From the NCBI GenBank assembly GCA_947561395.2, contig OX387187.1:40157829-40221828 (forward strand): DNA of 64,000 nucleotides. The letters run 5' to 3'. Made by a program: the position numbers and the translations under genes. Source of the DNA: Buxus sempervirens. Lineage: Eukaryota > Streptophyta > Magnoliopsida > Buxales > Buxaceae. Positions 10,006-19,891 of this stretch are shown piece after piece. Every line of letters begins with the position of its first letter. Position 1 is the first letter of the stretch. The notes below the pieces were generated by a model that did not search any database, was not told the DNA's origin, and worked only from the letters and a program-made list of their open reading frames with translations.

Positions 10006-13000
10006 ATGGATTTTGGAAAAGAAGGAGGATCTGCCTCTAGACCTCCATTATTTGAAGGTAACAATTATTCTTACTAGAAAGCAAGAATGAGAGCTTACCT
10101 GAAATCAATCGATGAGCGTGTCTGGCTCTCGGTTTGTAATTGTTATCATCCACCTGAGATCACAACAGAAGGAGGTGTTATGATCCCTAAACCTCATGAT
10201 CAGTGGACTAAAACTGAATCTGATCAATGTGGATGGAACAACAAGGCAATGAATGCCTTATTTTGTGCTGTTAGTGTTGAGGAATTCAGGAGAATTTCCT
10301 CATGTGAAGTCGCTAAGGAAGCTTGGGACATTCTTGAGGTCACTCATGAAGGAACCTCAGCTGTCAAGCTGTCCAGACTTCAAAGACTTACTACATCTTT
10401 CGAAACTCTATATATGAAAGATGATGAGTCTTTTGATGAGTTTTATGCTAAACTCTCAGATATTGTTAATTCTAGTTTTAATCTTGGAGAAAAAATCTCT
10501 ACATCAAAGGTTATTAGAAAAATCTTAAGATCTTTGCCTGAAAAATTCAGACCCGAAGTAACTGCCATTCAAGAGGCAAAAGATGTAGATAACATGAGAA
10601 TTGAAGATCTGGTAGGATCTTTACAGACTTATGAGCTTGATCTGAATATTCCTAAGAGGAGCAAAGGAATAGCTCTAAAATCTGTAAAATCTGTAAATAC
10701 TGAAGAATCAGATAACTCTAATGTTGATATGGATGAGCTTGTTCTCTTAGCTAAAAAGTTTAAGAGAATATTTAAAAAGAGACAATCCAATCCTTCATCA
10801 TCCATGGACAGATCTAATAGGAGATCAGATAAGAAAAGTTCTGATCCAAGAAAGGAGAAGAAATTTTCTCAGAATAATGAAGTTCAATGTTACAAATGTA
10901 GAGGATTTGGACATGTTGCCTTTGAGTGTCCCTCAAAGGATAAAAATAAAAAGACTAATTATCAGGTTACTTGGGATGACAGTAACACTGATAATTCTTC
11001 ACAATTTGATGAGGATATTTCTGCTAATTTTACTGCTTTCAATTCTTTTTACTCATCCTCCTCTGGTAGTTCAATCTCTGGAATTGCAGGAGATAATAAA
11101 GAGACTTCATCAGATGATGAAGAAGAACTACAAGAAGCCTACAATAAGCTATATAAGGAATTCAATAGAGCTCAGAAGAAAGTCAAGAAACTGAGTAAAA
11201 AATTGAAGGAATCGGAAACAGAGAAAAATAAAGCTCTTGCAGAAATAGATTCAATAAACAAGAAGTTACTTGAAAAACATGCCAAAGAAAATTCTCTGGT
11301 AACTTCTTTAACTGAAAAAACTGAAAAACTAAAAGAAAAGGGAGCTCAGATTTCTGCACTTCAAGGTAAAGTGATTGAACTTGAGAAAGTTTCAAATTCA
11401 AGTAAATCTAATGCTTCAAATTCTTCTGCAGGAAATCATCAAATTAATGAGGAATCAACTTCAAAGGAAGTTCCTGAAAGCTCAAATTCTGCTGAAAAGA
11501 GAATGAGTGTAAGTAATCAAAACAAGGAATCTTCACAGAAATTTTATGCTGGAGAATTAAGACCAACAGGTAAACCTTCAACTTCTGAGAAATCTAAATC
11601 TGTACAGTTTAGAGATACTGGCAAATCTAGAAATGTTGATTTTTCTGAACATAGGTTCATACCTGTATGTCATCACTGCAATAAAAAGGGTCATATAAGA
11701 CCAAAATGTTATGTATTGCATGGTTTTCCTGAGGGATATTTTGATAATAAGAGAAAAGTAAATCAAAGTCTGTCTCTGGATTTACATAACAGATTTGATT
11801 CTCTGTTAAAATTGACTGAAACATTAAATAAGGAAGTCACAAATCTATCAAAGAAACTTCCTTCAAAAACTCATGTAGTTGATGAAGGTACTTCTCAGAA
11901 AACTCCTGAAAAACAGATTTGGGTAAGAAAAGATTCCTTAGTTGCTAATGTGGTTCATGTAGCTTTGAAAGCTCATGATGTCAACATGTGGTACTTGGAC
12001 AGTGGTTGTTCAAAACATATGTGTGGACACAGGTCTATGTTCAGTACCTTTGAAGAATACTTTGGTGGAAGTGTTACATTTGATGATGGAAGCACTTCCC
12101 AAGTTAAAGGTAAAGGAACTGTAAATGGTCCAAATGGTGTTTGTCTGAAAGATGTATTATTTGTATCTGGTTTGAAGGCTAACTTGATTAGTATTAGCCA
12201 ATTATGTGATTCCAGATTGTTTGTAAATTTTACCAGAAAAGAATGTAAAATCTTGGATAATTCTGGTAAAACTGTTCTTATAGGTGTAAGAACAAATGAC
12301 AATTGTTATGGAATTATTGGAAACAATGAAAAATCTTTAAAATCTTCTGTATGTGATAAAATTGATTTGTGGCATAAAAGACTGGGTCACATTAACTATA
12401 GAGATTTGTCAAAAATCTCTAAGTCTGAATTGGTTAGAGGAATTCCCAAGTTTGGGAATAATAAAAAGAAAGGAATGTGTGGTCCTTGCAATCAAGGAAA
12501 ACAAATCAAAACCACACACAAGAAAACCAACATTGTAGGAACCTCTAGACCATTAGAACTGATTCATATGGACTTAATGGGACCTACAAAGACTGAAAGT
12601 CTGGGAGGAAAGAGGTATATCTTTGTGGCTGTAGATGACTACAGTAGATATACCTGGGTAAATTTTTTAAGAGAAAAATCTGAATGTTTTGATTGTTTTA
12701 AACAATTGTGCTGTCAAATTCAAGTTGAAAAGAACTTGCAAATAGGGAGAATAGTTAGAATAAGATCTGATCATGGGACAGAATTTGAAAATCAGATGTT
12801 TTCAAAATTCTGTGAAGACCAGGGAATTAAACATGAATTTTCTGCTCCTAAGACTCCACAGCAAAATGGAGTTGTGGAAAGGAAAAACAGAGTTTTGCAG
12901 GAAATGGCTAGAACCATGATGATAGCCAAGAAAGTGTCTACAAAATTCTGGGCTGAAGCTATAAATACTGCCTGTTATATAAGTAACAGAGTGTATGTCA

Positions 13001-14968
13001 GATATGGATGGAAACAAACTCCTTATGAAATGTGGAAAGGAAAACAGCCAAACCTGAAATATTTTAGTCTTTGGAAGTAAATGCTATATTCTAAGGGACA
13101 GAGAAAATCTAGGAAAATTTGATTCTAGAAGTGATGAAGGAATTTTTCTAGGATATTCTTCTTCTAGTAGAGCATACAGAGTTTTTAACTTGAAAAAATC
13201 TGTTGTAATGGAATCTATTAATGTGTTAATAGATGATGAAGGAACTGACTGTGAACTTCTGCAGGTTGTAGATGAAGAGGATGAAATCAGAGATGCTTCC
13301 TCAAGCAATGAAGTAGTTCCTCTGACAAAAACTCTCAAAGATCACCCTACTGAGCAAATTATTGGAAATATTTCAGATGGTGTCAGAACAAGACATCAAG
13401 TACATAATGAGGTAAGATTTTCTTCTTATCTCTCTCAATTTGAGCCAAAATCATATAAAGATGCCCTGTTGGATGAATTCTGGTTAAATGCCATGCATGA
13501 AGAACTAAACCAATTTACTAGAAATAATGTATGGGAATTGGTTGAAAGACCTTCTGATCTGAATGTGATAGGAACCAAATGGATTTTTAAGAACAAATCT
13601 GATGAGAATGGGATAGTAACCAGAAATAAAGCTAGGCTTGTTGCTCAGGGATACACTCAAGTAGAAGGAATAGATTTCGATGAAACCTTTGCTCCTGTAG
13701 CTAGGTTAGAATCAATCAGATTACTTTTGTCTATTGCATGCTATTTGAAGTTTAAACTGTTTCAAATGGATGTTAAGAGTGCATTCTTGAATGGATATTT
13801 GAATGAAGAGGTCTATGTAGAGCAACCTAAAGGATTTGAGGACACAAATCATCCTAAATATGTTTATAAACTGAACAAAGCTTTATATGGACTCAAACAA
13901 GCTCCTAGAGCTTGGTATGAGAGACTCACCTCTTTTTTACTTGAATCTGGTTTTATGAGAGGAAATGTAGATAAAACTCTCTTTATTCAAAGAGAGTCCA
14001 AACATATTTTGATTGCTCAAATCTATGTTGATGACATATTGTTTGGATCTACTTCTGAAATTCATGCTCACTCCTTTGCTGACTTAATGAAAAGTGAATT
14101 TGAGATGAGTATGATGGGTGAATTGAACTTTTTCTTAGGGCTTCAGATTTATCAATCTCAACAAGGAATTTTTTTCTCTCAAGCAAAATATGCTAGAAAT
14201 TTAGTCAAAAGATTCAGTTTAACTCATGCAAAACATGCTAGGACTCCTATGAGTACTAGCTTAAAGCTTGGAAAAGATGAATCTGGTAAGGATATAGACC
14301 CTACCTTGTACAGAGGGATGATTGGAAGTCTTCTGTACTTAACAGCAAGTAGACTTGATATATGTTTTAGTGTTGGAGTGTGTGCAAGATATCAGGCCAA
14401 TCCTAAATAATCCCATCTAAATGCTGTAAAAAGAATCATAAAGTATGTTAATGGTACTGTTGATCTGGGAATTTGGTTTTCCAAAGAAACAAACCCATAT
14501 CTGACTGGATACACTGATGCTGATTGGGCTGGGTGTATGGATGATAGGAAAAGCACCTCTAGTGGTTGCTTTTATATGGGTAATAATCTCATTGCTTGGT
14601 TAAGCAAAAAGCAAAACTCAGTTTCTCTGAGTACTGCTGAAGCAGAGTACATTGCTGCTAGAAGCAGTTGTACTCAACTAATTTGGATGAAACAAATGCT
14701 ATCTGATTATGGTTTAGATCAGGACCAAATGATTCTCTTCTGTGACAATCAGAGTGCCATAAATATTTCCAAAAATCCTGTTCAACACTCAAGGACCAAA
14801 CATATTGACATCAGGCATCACTTTATAAGAGAGTTAATTGAAGACAAAATTGTTTTGATTGAATATATATCTACTGAAAAACAGTTGGCTGACATTTTCA
14901 CTAAACCTTTAGATCAGAACAGATTTGAAACTCTTGGGAAATCCCTAGGAGTTTGCTCTCAAAACTGA
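10006..14968 (+). pseudogene. gag-pol: Sirevirus B Gag-Pol polyprotein, two stops and one frameshift
   Basis: ATG 10006 (MDFGKEGG). In-frame TAG at 10075-10077 where copy A has Trp, then open to 13080. Order: Gag N-terminal domain; CCHC knuckle (CYKCRGFGHVAFEC, about 10888-10930); coiled coil; second CCHC (HHCNKKGHIRPKC, about 11671-11710); retropepsin LDSGCSKHMCG (about 11995); integrase HHCC (12370-12490), then Asp in IHMDLMGPT, Asp in RSDHGTEF and Glu in QNGVVERKN. A one-base loss near 13066 moves the frame. The next frame holds reverse transcriptase ([11 protein letters not shown], about 13768; YVDDILF, about 14026), an in-frame TAA at 14408-14410, and RNase H (ADWAGCMDDRKS, STAEAEYIAA) to the natural end at 14968. 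Relative to copy A, about 40 codons are deleted in the gag linker near 11450. Confidence 0.93.
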
Positions 14969-15780
14969 AAATCAGGTTCTGTTTTGTGTTAATTTAGATG
15001 TAAAATAATCTACATATCTGTTCAAAATGCTCTTGTGTGTTCTTTATACTGAAATCTTAATTCAGGAAGCTTGAGTCTATGCATATTGATTGAAATGTTT
15101 TATAATCAACTATCATTTTTGTCTTGAACACTTTGGTGCATTGAAGTTTATTGTGTGTTTGAAGCTTGGATTCTATAGGCTATCACCTTTATGAAAAGAA
15201 AAGTTTTGGAAATGGCTGCCATAGAGACTAGAGTGAAAGCCACTGTAATTCTCAAAAAGAAAAAGAGAAAGAAGGTATATCCTTGGAATGAACTGTAAAC
15301 TCAGGTTTTTTAAGGGTCAATGCCTTCTACAAAAAGAAAAGAAAAAGAGATCAGAAAAGGCTACCTATCTCTGATGTGCGAAAGCCACCAAAATGAAGTT
15401 GGGGTATTTCTATACTTTCCAAGTATGATTACACTAAAATAGCCTTTCATATGTATAAAGTGTAAAAGTCAAAAACTGTTTTTCACACACTACACAAACA
15501 TTGACTAATTAATATGCATATGAGCTCAATATCTTGAAGCAAATTTATAGTATGAGCAACCATGAAGAAATTTTGGTCATAGATATGATATGTGTCACAT
15601 CTGAATTAACCTTGATAGGTTCCTTAAGATCAGTTTTGTGAATAAGTACTTCTTGGATTGAATAACAGTTGATTATCTGGATGATTTTAGTTTAGTTAAA
15701 ATCTTAGCTTTGTGTTTAGAAGTATGATTTTTTCATGAAGAATAGTTCACTTTCTTTTTTATAAAGTTTTGCCTTATGAG
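14969..15780 (+). other. Sirevirus B spacer after pol, with internal purine tracts
   Basis: About 0.8 kb without a credible ORF. Long purine runs at 15254-15275 and 15331-15350 resemble polypurine tracts. Sireviruses are known to carry several such tracts outside the main one. A segment of AT-rich sequence follows. Confidence 0.55.
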
Positions 15781-15816
15781 TGTATTTCTGTTTGAGTGTG
15801 CATGTGCACCTTCTAC

Positions 15817-15924
15817 GTCGCTAGAAGCGTGCTGGTAGCCTCTTCTCTGTTTCATGCTTTGGCACCTGCTGTGGTAAGCGACGCTGGATGCTCGCTGGCA
15901 GCGAAATTTTTTTTCCTATAAAAA
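15817..15924 (+). promoter_or_regulatory. Candidate internal promoter of Sirevirus B
   Basis: TATAAAAA at 15917-15924, about 300 bases before the ATG of the downstream ORF. Just upstream lie two degenerate dyads with the same 7-6-7 layout as in the LTR: GCTAGAA-GCGTGC-TGGTAGC (15820-15839) and GCTGGAT-GCTCGC-TGGCAGC (15883-15902). A pyrimidine-rich leader follows. The sequence shows the elements; their use as a promoter is inference. Confidence 0.5.
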
Positions 15925-16219
15925 GGGGGGAAATCTGTTTCCGTTTTACCTCTGTTTTTTTTTTACTCTCTCTGCTTTTTCACCTCGCTCCTCGCGTTGT
16001 GGTCTTTCTGCCTTCGTGCTTACCCTCCGTCACCTTGTCCACTATTCAGGTAAATTTTTTTTTTCTATCTTCATCTTGCTTCTCCATTCTCTGCTTCCTA
16101 TTTCAGTGGTCTACTCTTGTTCTTCTTAGCTAGGGTTTGGTAGATTCTTCTGCCATTAGGGCTTTATCGTGCATTGTTTGTTTCTGTCTGTTTGTTCTTT
16201 CTCTTTCATTTTTTTCACC

Positions 16220-17509
16220 ATGCCACTCAAGAGAAAATCGAGGATTGATTCTCCTTCCACATCTTCTCCTCCTGTGAGATCTTCTCCTGTTATCTCTTCT
16301 CCTCCAGTGAGACCCCCTTCCCTTTCTCATTCCTCTGAACCTTTTCTTGGGAATGGTCTCTCTGATTTTAATGAGTTCTTCAAGCACCGGCCACTCCTTT
16401 TGGAACGGGCCATTAAGCTTGAGTCTTTTTCTGAATCTTCTCTCTACTAATTGTTTTCGAACAATAGTTGGAAAAAATTTGCATTGATTAGTGGTTTTGC
16501 TTATCCGGACCTAGTTCGAGAATTTTATTCAAATCTCCACCATCTGCATCTTTCCAATCAAGGCTATGTCAAAGCCTATATCAGGGGTATCTCTTTCAAC
16601 TTCTCGAAAGAGCTTATCTCCTCTCTGCTTGAACTGCCCCTAGTTGATTCTCCTTCATTTAACTTTCTTGATTCTCATACTGATCCTCCGATGTAGTCTA
16701 TTATTCCTTCTCTAATTGTTCCGGGTGCTCCTACTTCCATCAAAAACAAGCCCAACTACCTTCCTCATGGCTCTCTTCAGGATCTTCTCCGGATCTTGAA
16801 TCTGTTTGTGTGTGCTTCTCTGGTTCCCTCAGATCACCATTCTGAGATTTCTCACTCAAGAGCAAGACTTCTTCATGCTCTCTGGAACAGAGATAGTATT
16901 TGTATTCCCTCCATCATCTTCCATCAGATCCTTCAGTCTCAGAATTTAAAATCCAAGACTGCAGCTCTTCCTTTTGGCATATTCATATCTTACATGTGCA
17001 TTCATCAGGGGGTACTCCTTGATCCTGTTGAAATGATCATTCATCCCAGATCTCCCATTGATTCCTCCACCCTGACCAGAAGTAAACGAGCCAATCCTTT
17101 TCGTTTGGTGTCTTCTGAACCCTCTCCTTCTCAGTCCTCTTTGTCCAGCTCTGATGCTGTGGCAATTATGGACAAACTGAATTCCATGCAAGCCTCCCAG
17201 GAGGCTTTCAATTCTGAAGTTAGGGCTCACATGCTCATGATGAGCATGTTCAAATCAGAGACTCAAGAGAAGCTGGAGAAACTGGCAAAGGATGTTGATT
17301 TTACCTGTGGTGAGGTACAACGGGATGTTGCTGCTCAGCAACGGATGCAAAATGAAGCTGATCATTTTCTGGAAAGCATTCGGAAGACGCAGCTAGAGAT
17401 GGATCATAAACTCTGTTGGCTGCACTCCAGGTCCCAAGACGCATACAAGCATTATTCAAGGAATTGGGAACCAAAACCACCTTCCAGAAAGGGGGAGTTT
17501 TATGGATGA
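16220..17509 (+). pseudogene. Env-position ORF of Sirevirus B (plant transposon-protein domain plus coiled coil)
   Basis: One frame of 430 codons from ATG 16220 (MPLKRKSRID), with internal stops at 16448-16450 (TAA) and 16694-16696 (TAG). It starts with a Ser/Pro-rich segment, then an alpha-helical domain (NNSWKKFALISGFAYPDLVREFY, KAYIRGISFNFSKELIS, HSRARLLHALWNRDSICIPS, AALPFGIFISYMCIHQG), resembling the putative plant transposon protein (Transposase_32-like) domain. A linker with TRSKRANPFRL and a C-terminal coiled coil (MDKLNSMQASQEAF onward) follow. I see no signal peptide or fusion-peptide-like segment, so env-like refers to position only. It lies between pol and the 3' LTR, where Sireviruses can carry an extra ORF. 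Function is unknown. Confidence 0.7.
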
Positions 17510-17697
17510 TGCTGCTGGAGTTGATGTTTCTGTTGATGGTTTGGCTGGGTTGTTGCTGCTGCTTGCTTGCTGCTTGCTGCTTGATGCCTGTTTTTTTTCT
17601 CTCTCTATGTGTTGTGTATTTGTATGTTTTTGAAAGTTGGCTTGTAGAGGAATTCTCTGTGGGTTTGTAAGGAAAGTGTTATGTTGGTTGGTCGGAT

Positions 17698-17730
17698 GTG
17701 TATATATGTGTATATATGTGTATATATTTG
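17698..17730. repeat. TGTGTATATA microsatellite
   Basis: Three units of GTGTATATAT in the 3' untranslated part of Sirevirus B. Nothing else is seen between 17510 and the polypurine tract except a duplicated TTTTGAATGAATGAAATTCTG-like phrase (17749-17820). Confidence 0.7.
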
Positions 17731-17936
17731 TTGGAACAATGTATACTCTTTTTGAATGAATGAAATTCTGAATTCTCATATCTGTTGGAACAATGTATTT
17801 TGAATGAATGAAATTCTGGATTCTCCAAAATCACTGTCTCTCCTTATCAGCGTGGTTTTAAAACTCTTAAATGAAAATCAATATTAACTGGGTTTGATAT
17901 TAAACACTGTTTTAAGGTTGTAGTCAGGCATTTGTC

Positions 17937-17947
17937 AAGGGGGAGAT
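17937..17947 (+). other. Polypurine tract of Sirevirus B
   Basis: AAGGGGGAGAT immediately before the TG of the 3' LTR. It would prime plus-strand DNA synthesis. Confidence 0.85.
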
Positions 17948-19111
17948 TGTAAGTGTGAAAACTCACACTCCTTTTATGACAAATGTTTGACAAATTATGT
18001 CTTCTAATAAATCTTCAAGATGTGCAGATTAAATAATGAAAATTCAGTAAATTTAGAAAAGAAGAAGAAGACGATGCTGCCACACAGCTACCACGCCGCT
18101 GGTAGCCCAATGAAATGGAAGATTTTCTAAACAGAGCATTTTATTGTAAAGGCACTTGCGAAGATCAACGCCACTGCTACCCCACTGGCAGCGCATAAGT
18201 GAATCAGTGCTTTGAAAGAAAGGTACGTGCACTAGCATCGTAAGGCGACGCCAACACGCTGCTGGTAGCGCAGAGCGACATTGAAGATTACATGATCAGC
18301 CGTGCACATGCCGTGTTCTCTCCCGCTAGCAGCGCGCCCTTAACTGATTCAACCTGTTCTGAGCGGGATTTGAGTTCGCTTCCAGCCGTCTACCCCGATC
18401 GCTTCACGACGCCACCAGCGCTCAACGCGATCTGAGTTTTATTCTTTAAATAGACGTGCTGTAATTTTCTGTAGTGACTTTTGATCTTTGGATCTTTTTG
18501 ATTTCGGATCTTGAGGTGTTTGAGATTCGATCAAATCGTCTTTAGAGAGTGAGGGGGAGATCTGAGATAGATCACCTGGAATTGAAGGTAGAGGATTCTT
18601 CTTCAATTCAGAACTTCATCTGATCGTGTGATCGCCTGGACTGGTGATCGGCTTTGATTGATGCGTAGGTGGATTCCTACTGCATTGGATCGTCTCAGTG
18701 GATTCTGAGGTGATTGTTGCGATCTGGATTGATCGTGTTCTGCAGCTTGTGGATTCAAGCTGTGTTGCAGTTCGTGGATTCGAACTGTGGATCACTGGTG
18801 AGTGATTGGTTGCGATCTGGACTGATCGTGTTCTGCAGCTTGTGGATTCAAGCTGTGTTGCAGTTCGTGGATTCGAACTGTGGATTGCTGTTGAGTGAGT
18901 CCAATTGTAAAGGTTAAGTATGTACTCCTTTGTAATTGTCTTTCCATTCAATAGTGGATTTTCGAAGGGTTAGTCGCCTCATATAGACTCGAGGTTTTTC
19001 CTGGATCTGGATCCAGGTTTCCTCGTATAATTCTCTGTGTATTGTTTCCGCATTGTTAAATTCTGAATTGTTGTAGATCGTGGACCTATAGAGTAGTCCT
19101 CTACTCTTTCA
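17948..19111 (+). repeat. 3' LTR of Sirevirus B (1164 bp)
   Basis: Same termini as the 5' LTR. The length difference of 23 bp is explained by two deletions: 11 bp at the GCTAGCAGC block (about 18325) and 12 bp near 18548. Many of the roughly 18 substitutions are CpG-type transitions, some falling inside the GC-rich dyads. Confidence 0.95.
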
Positions 19112-19116
19112 GGGGG
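19112..19116. repeat. Target-site duplication of Sirevirus B, right copy
   Basis: GGGGG directly after the final CA of the 3' LTR, matching 8754-8758. Confidence 0.85.
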
Positions 19117-19869
19117 TTAATGCCCCAGATTGATTTTACCCCTATTTGTTCATTCATGTTCATGCTCACATCAGGGTTTATCAGAAGTAATAGGTGGGGA
19201 AGGATACCCAGTCCGAGAAATTTGCCTGCAAGGGTCTGAGCCAAGTACCAGACTCCTCGCGTACCATGGTAAGAAACCAGTGGCACTAAGAAATCCAGAA
19301 ACCTGGGGAGATGGGTTTACCCTGCTTTCCCCGGCAAGCCACGGGAGCGTAGGGCTAATACCATCCCAAAAGTAAGTTTCTCGATTGAAGAAGAGTGGCT
19401 GCTAGAGAGATCTAGGTTTTGGTTAAGAAGAACATTCACAGAGTGCAGACAGCATTCAGTTCGGATCATCCATGCAGACTCCCTCGTGCATGTCATCCCA
19501 TGCAGTTAAAAAATTCATTCACGGTGTTGTGAGGTGCTTGTATGTGCAATGGGGTCAAGTGCTGTCTGTTCGGGTGATTCTCGGATAAGGATCAACAAAG
19601 GGTTCTTTAATGTCACATTTATAGTAGAAGTAAAGAACAGCAAGTAATACAATGTTTGGGTGGATCCCTAGGTAAGTGGAGGGTCACAGGGAACCGCTTA
19701 AATTCCACTTTCCTTAGGCAATTATCTCGTTCCTTTGACAGGATCCCCCAATATCATGTAATTACATGTGTTCCATACCTTACTAAGGTTGGACAAAAAG
19801 TACTTCCTAAGTTAACTCATATCCTCCTAGTTGACTCATTTGATAACCAGGGTCCAGCTGCGTTGAGGG
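19117..19869 (-). other. Leader of element X, 5' portion
   Basis: Noncoding sequence between PBS and the Sirevirus B insertion point. It aligns by eye with 39142-39896 of element Y (shared CAAGGGTCTGAGCCAAGTA, CTAATACCATCCCAAAA and TTAGGCAATTATCTCGT phrases). Confidence 0.75.
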
Positions 19870-19888
19870 GTCCCCAGCAGAGTCGCCA
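19870..19888 (-). other. Primer-binding site of element X
   Basis: The minus strand reads TGGCGACTCTGCTGGGGAC, three bases after the LTR end. The same region occurs in element Y with two differences. The TGGCG start and following GGGGAC resemble the Tat/Ogre/Athila type. Confidence 0.75.
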
Positions 19889-19891
19889 AGC

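Larger units (their letters stand above)
8759..19111 (+). mobile_element. Complete Sirevirus-type Ty1/copia retrotransposon, copy B
   Basis: 10,353 bp with two TG...CA LTRs, GGGGG duplications, PBS, gag-pol, a long region after pol with a further ORF, and a purine tract before the 3' LTR. By eye the LTRs differ at about 18 positions plus deletions of 11 and 12 bp in the 3' LTR, so insertion is fairly recent. It is inactive as it stands: two nonsense codons and one frameshift in gag-pol and two nonsense codons in the downstream ORF. It lies in the leader of element X in the opposite orientation. Confidence 0.95.

Noticed and set aside
16050-16106. GT...AG intron in the leader of the env-position ORF
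   Set aside because: 57 bases is shorter than usual plant introns and the region is a plain pyrimidine tract; not supported.
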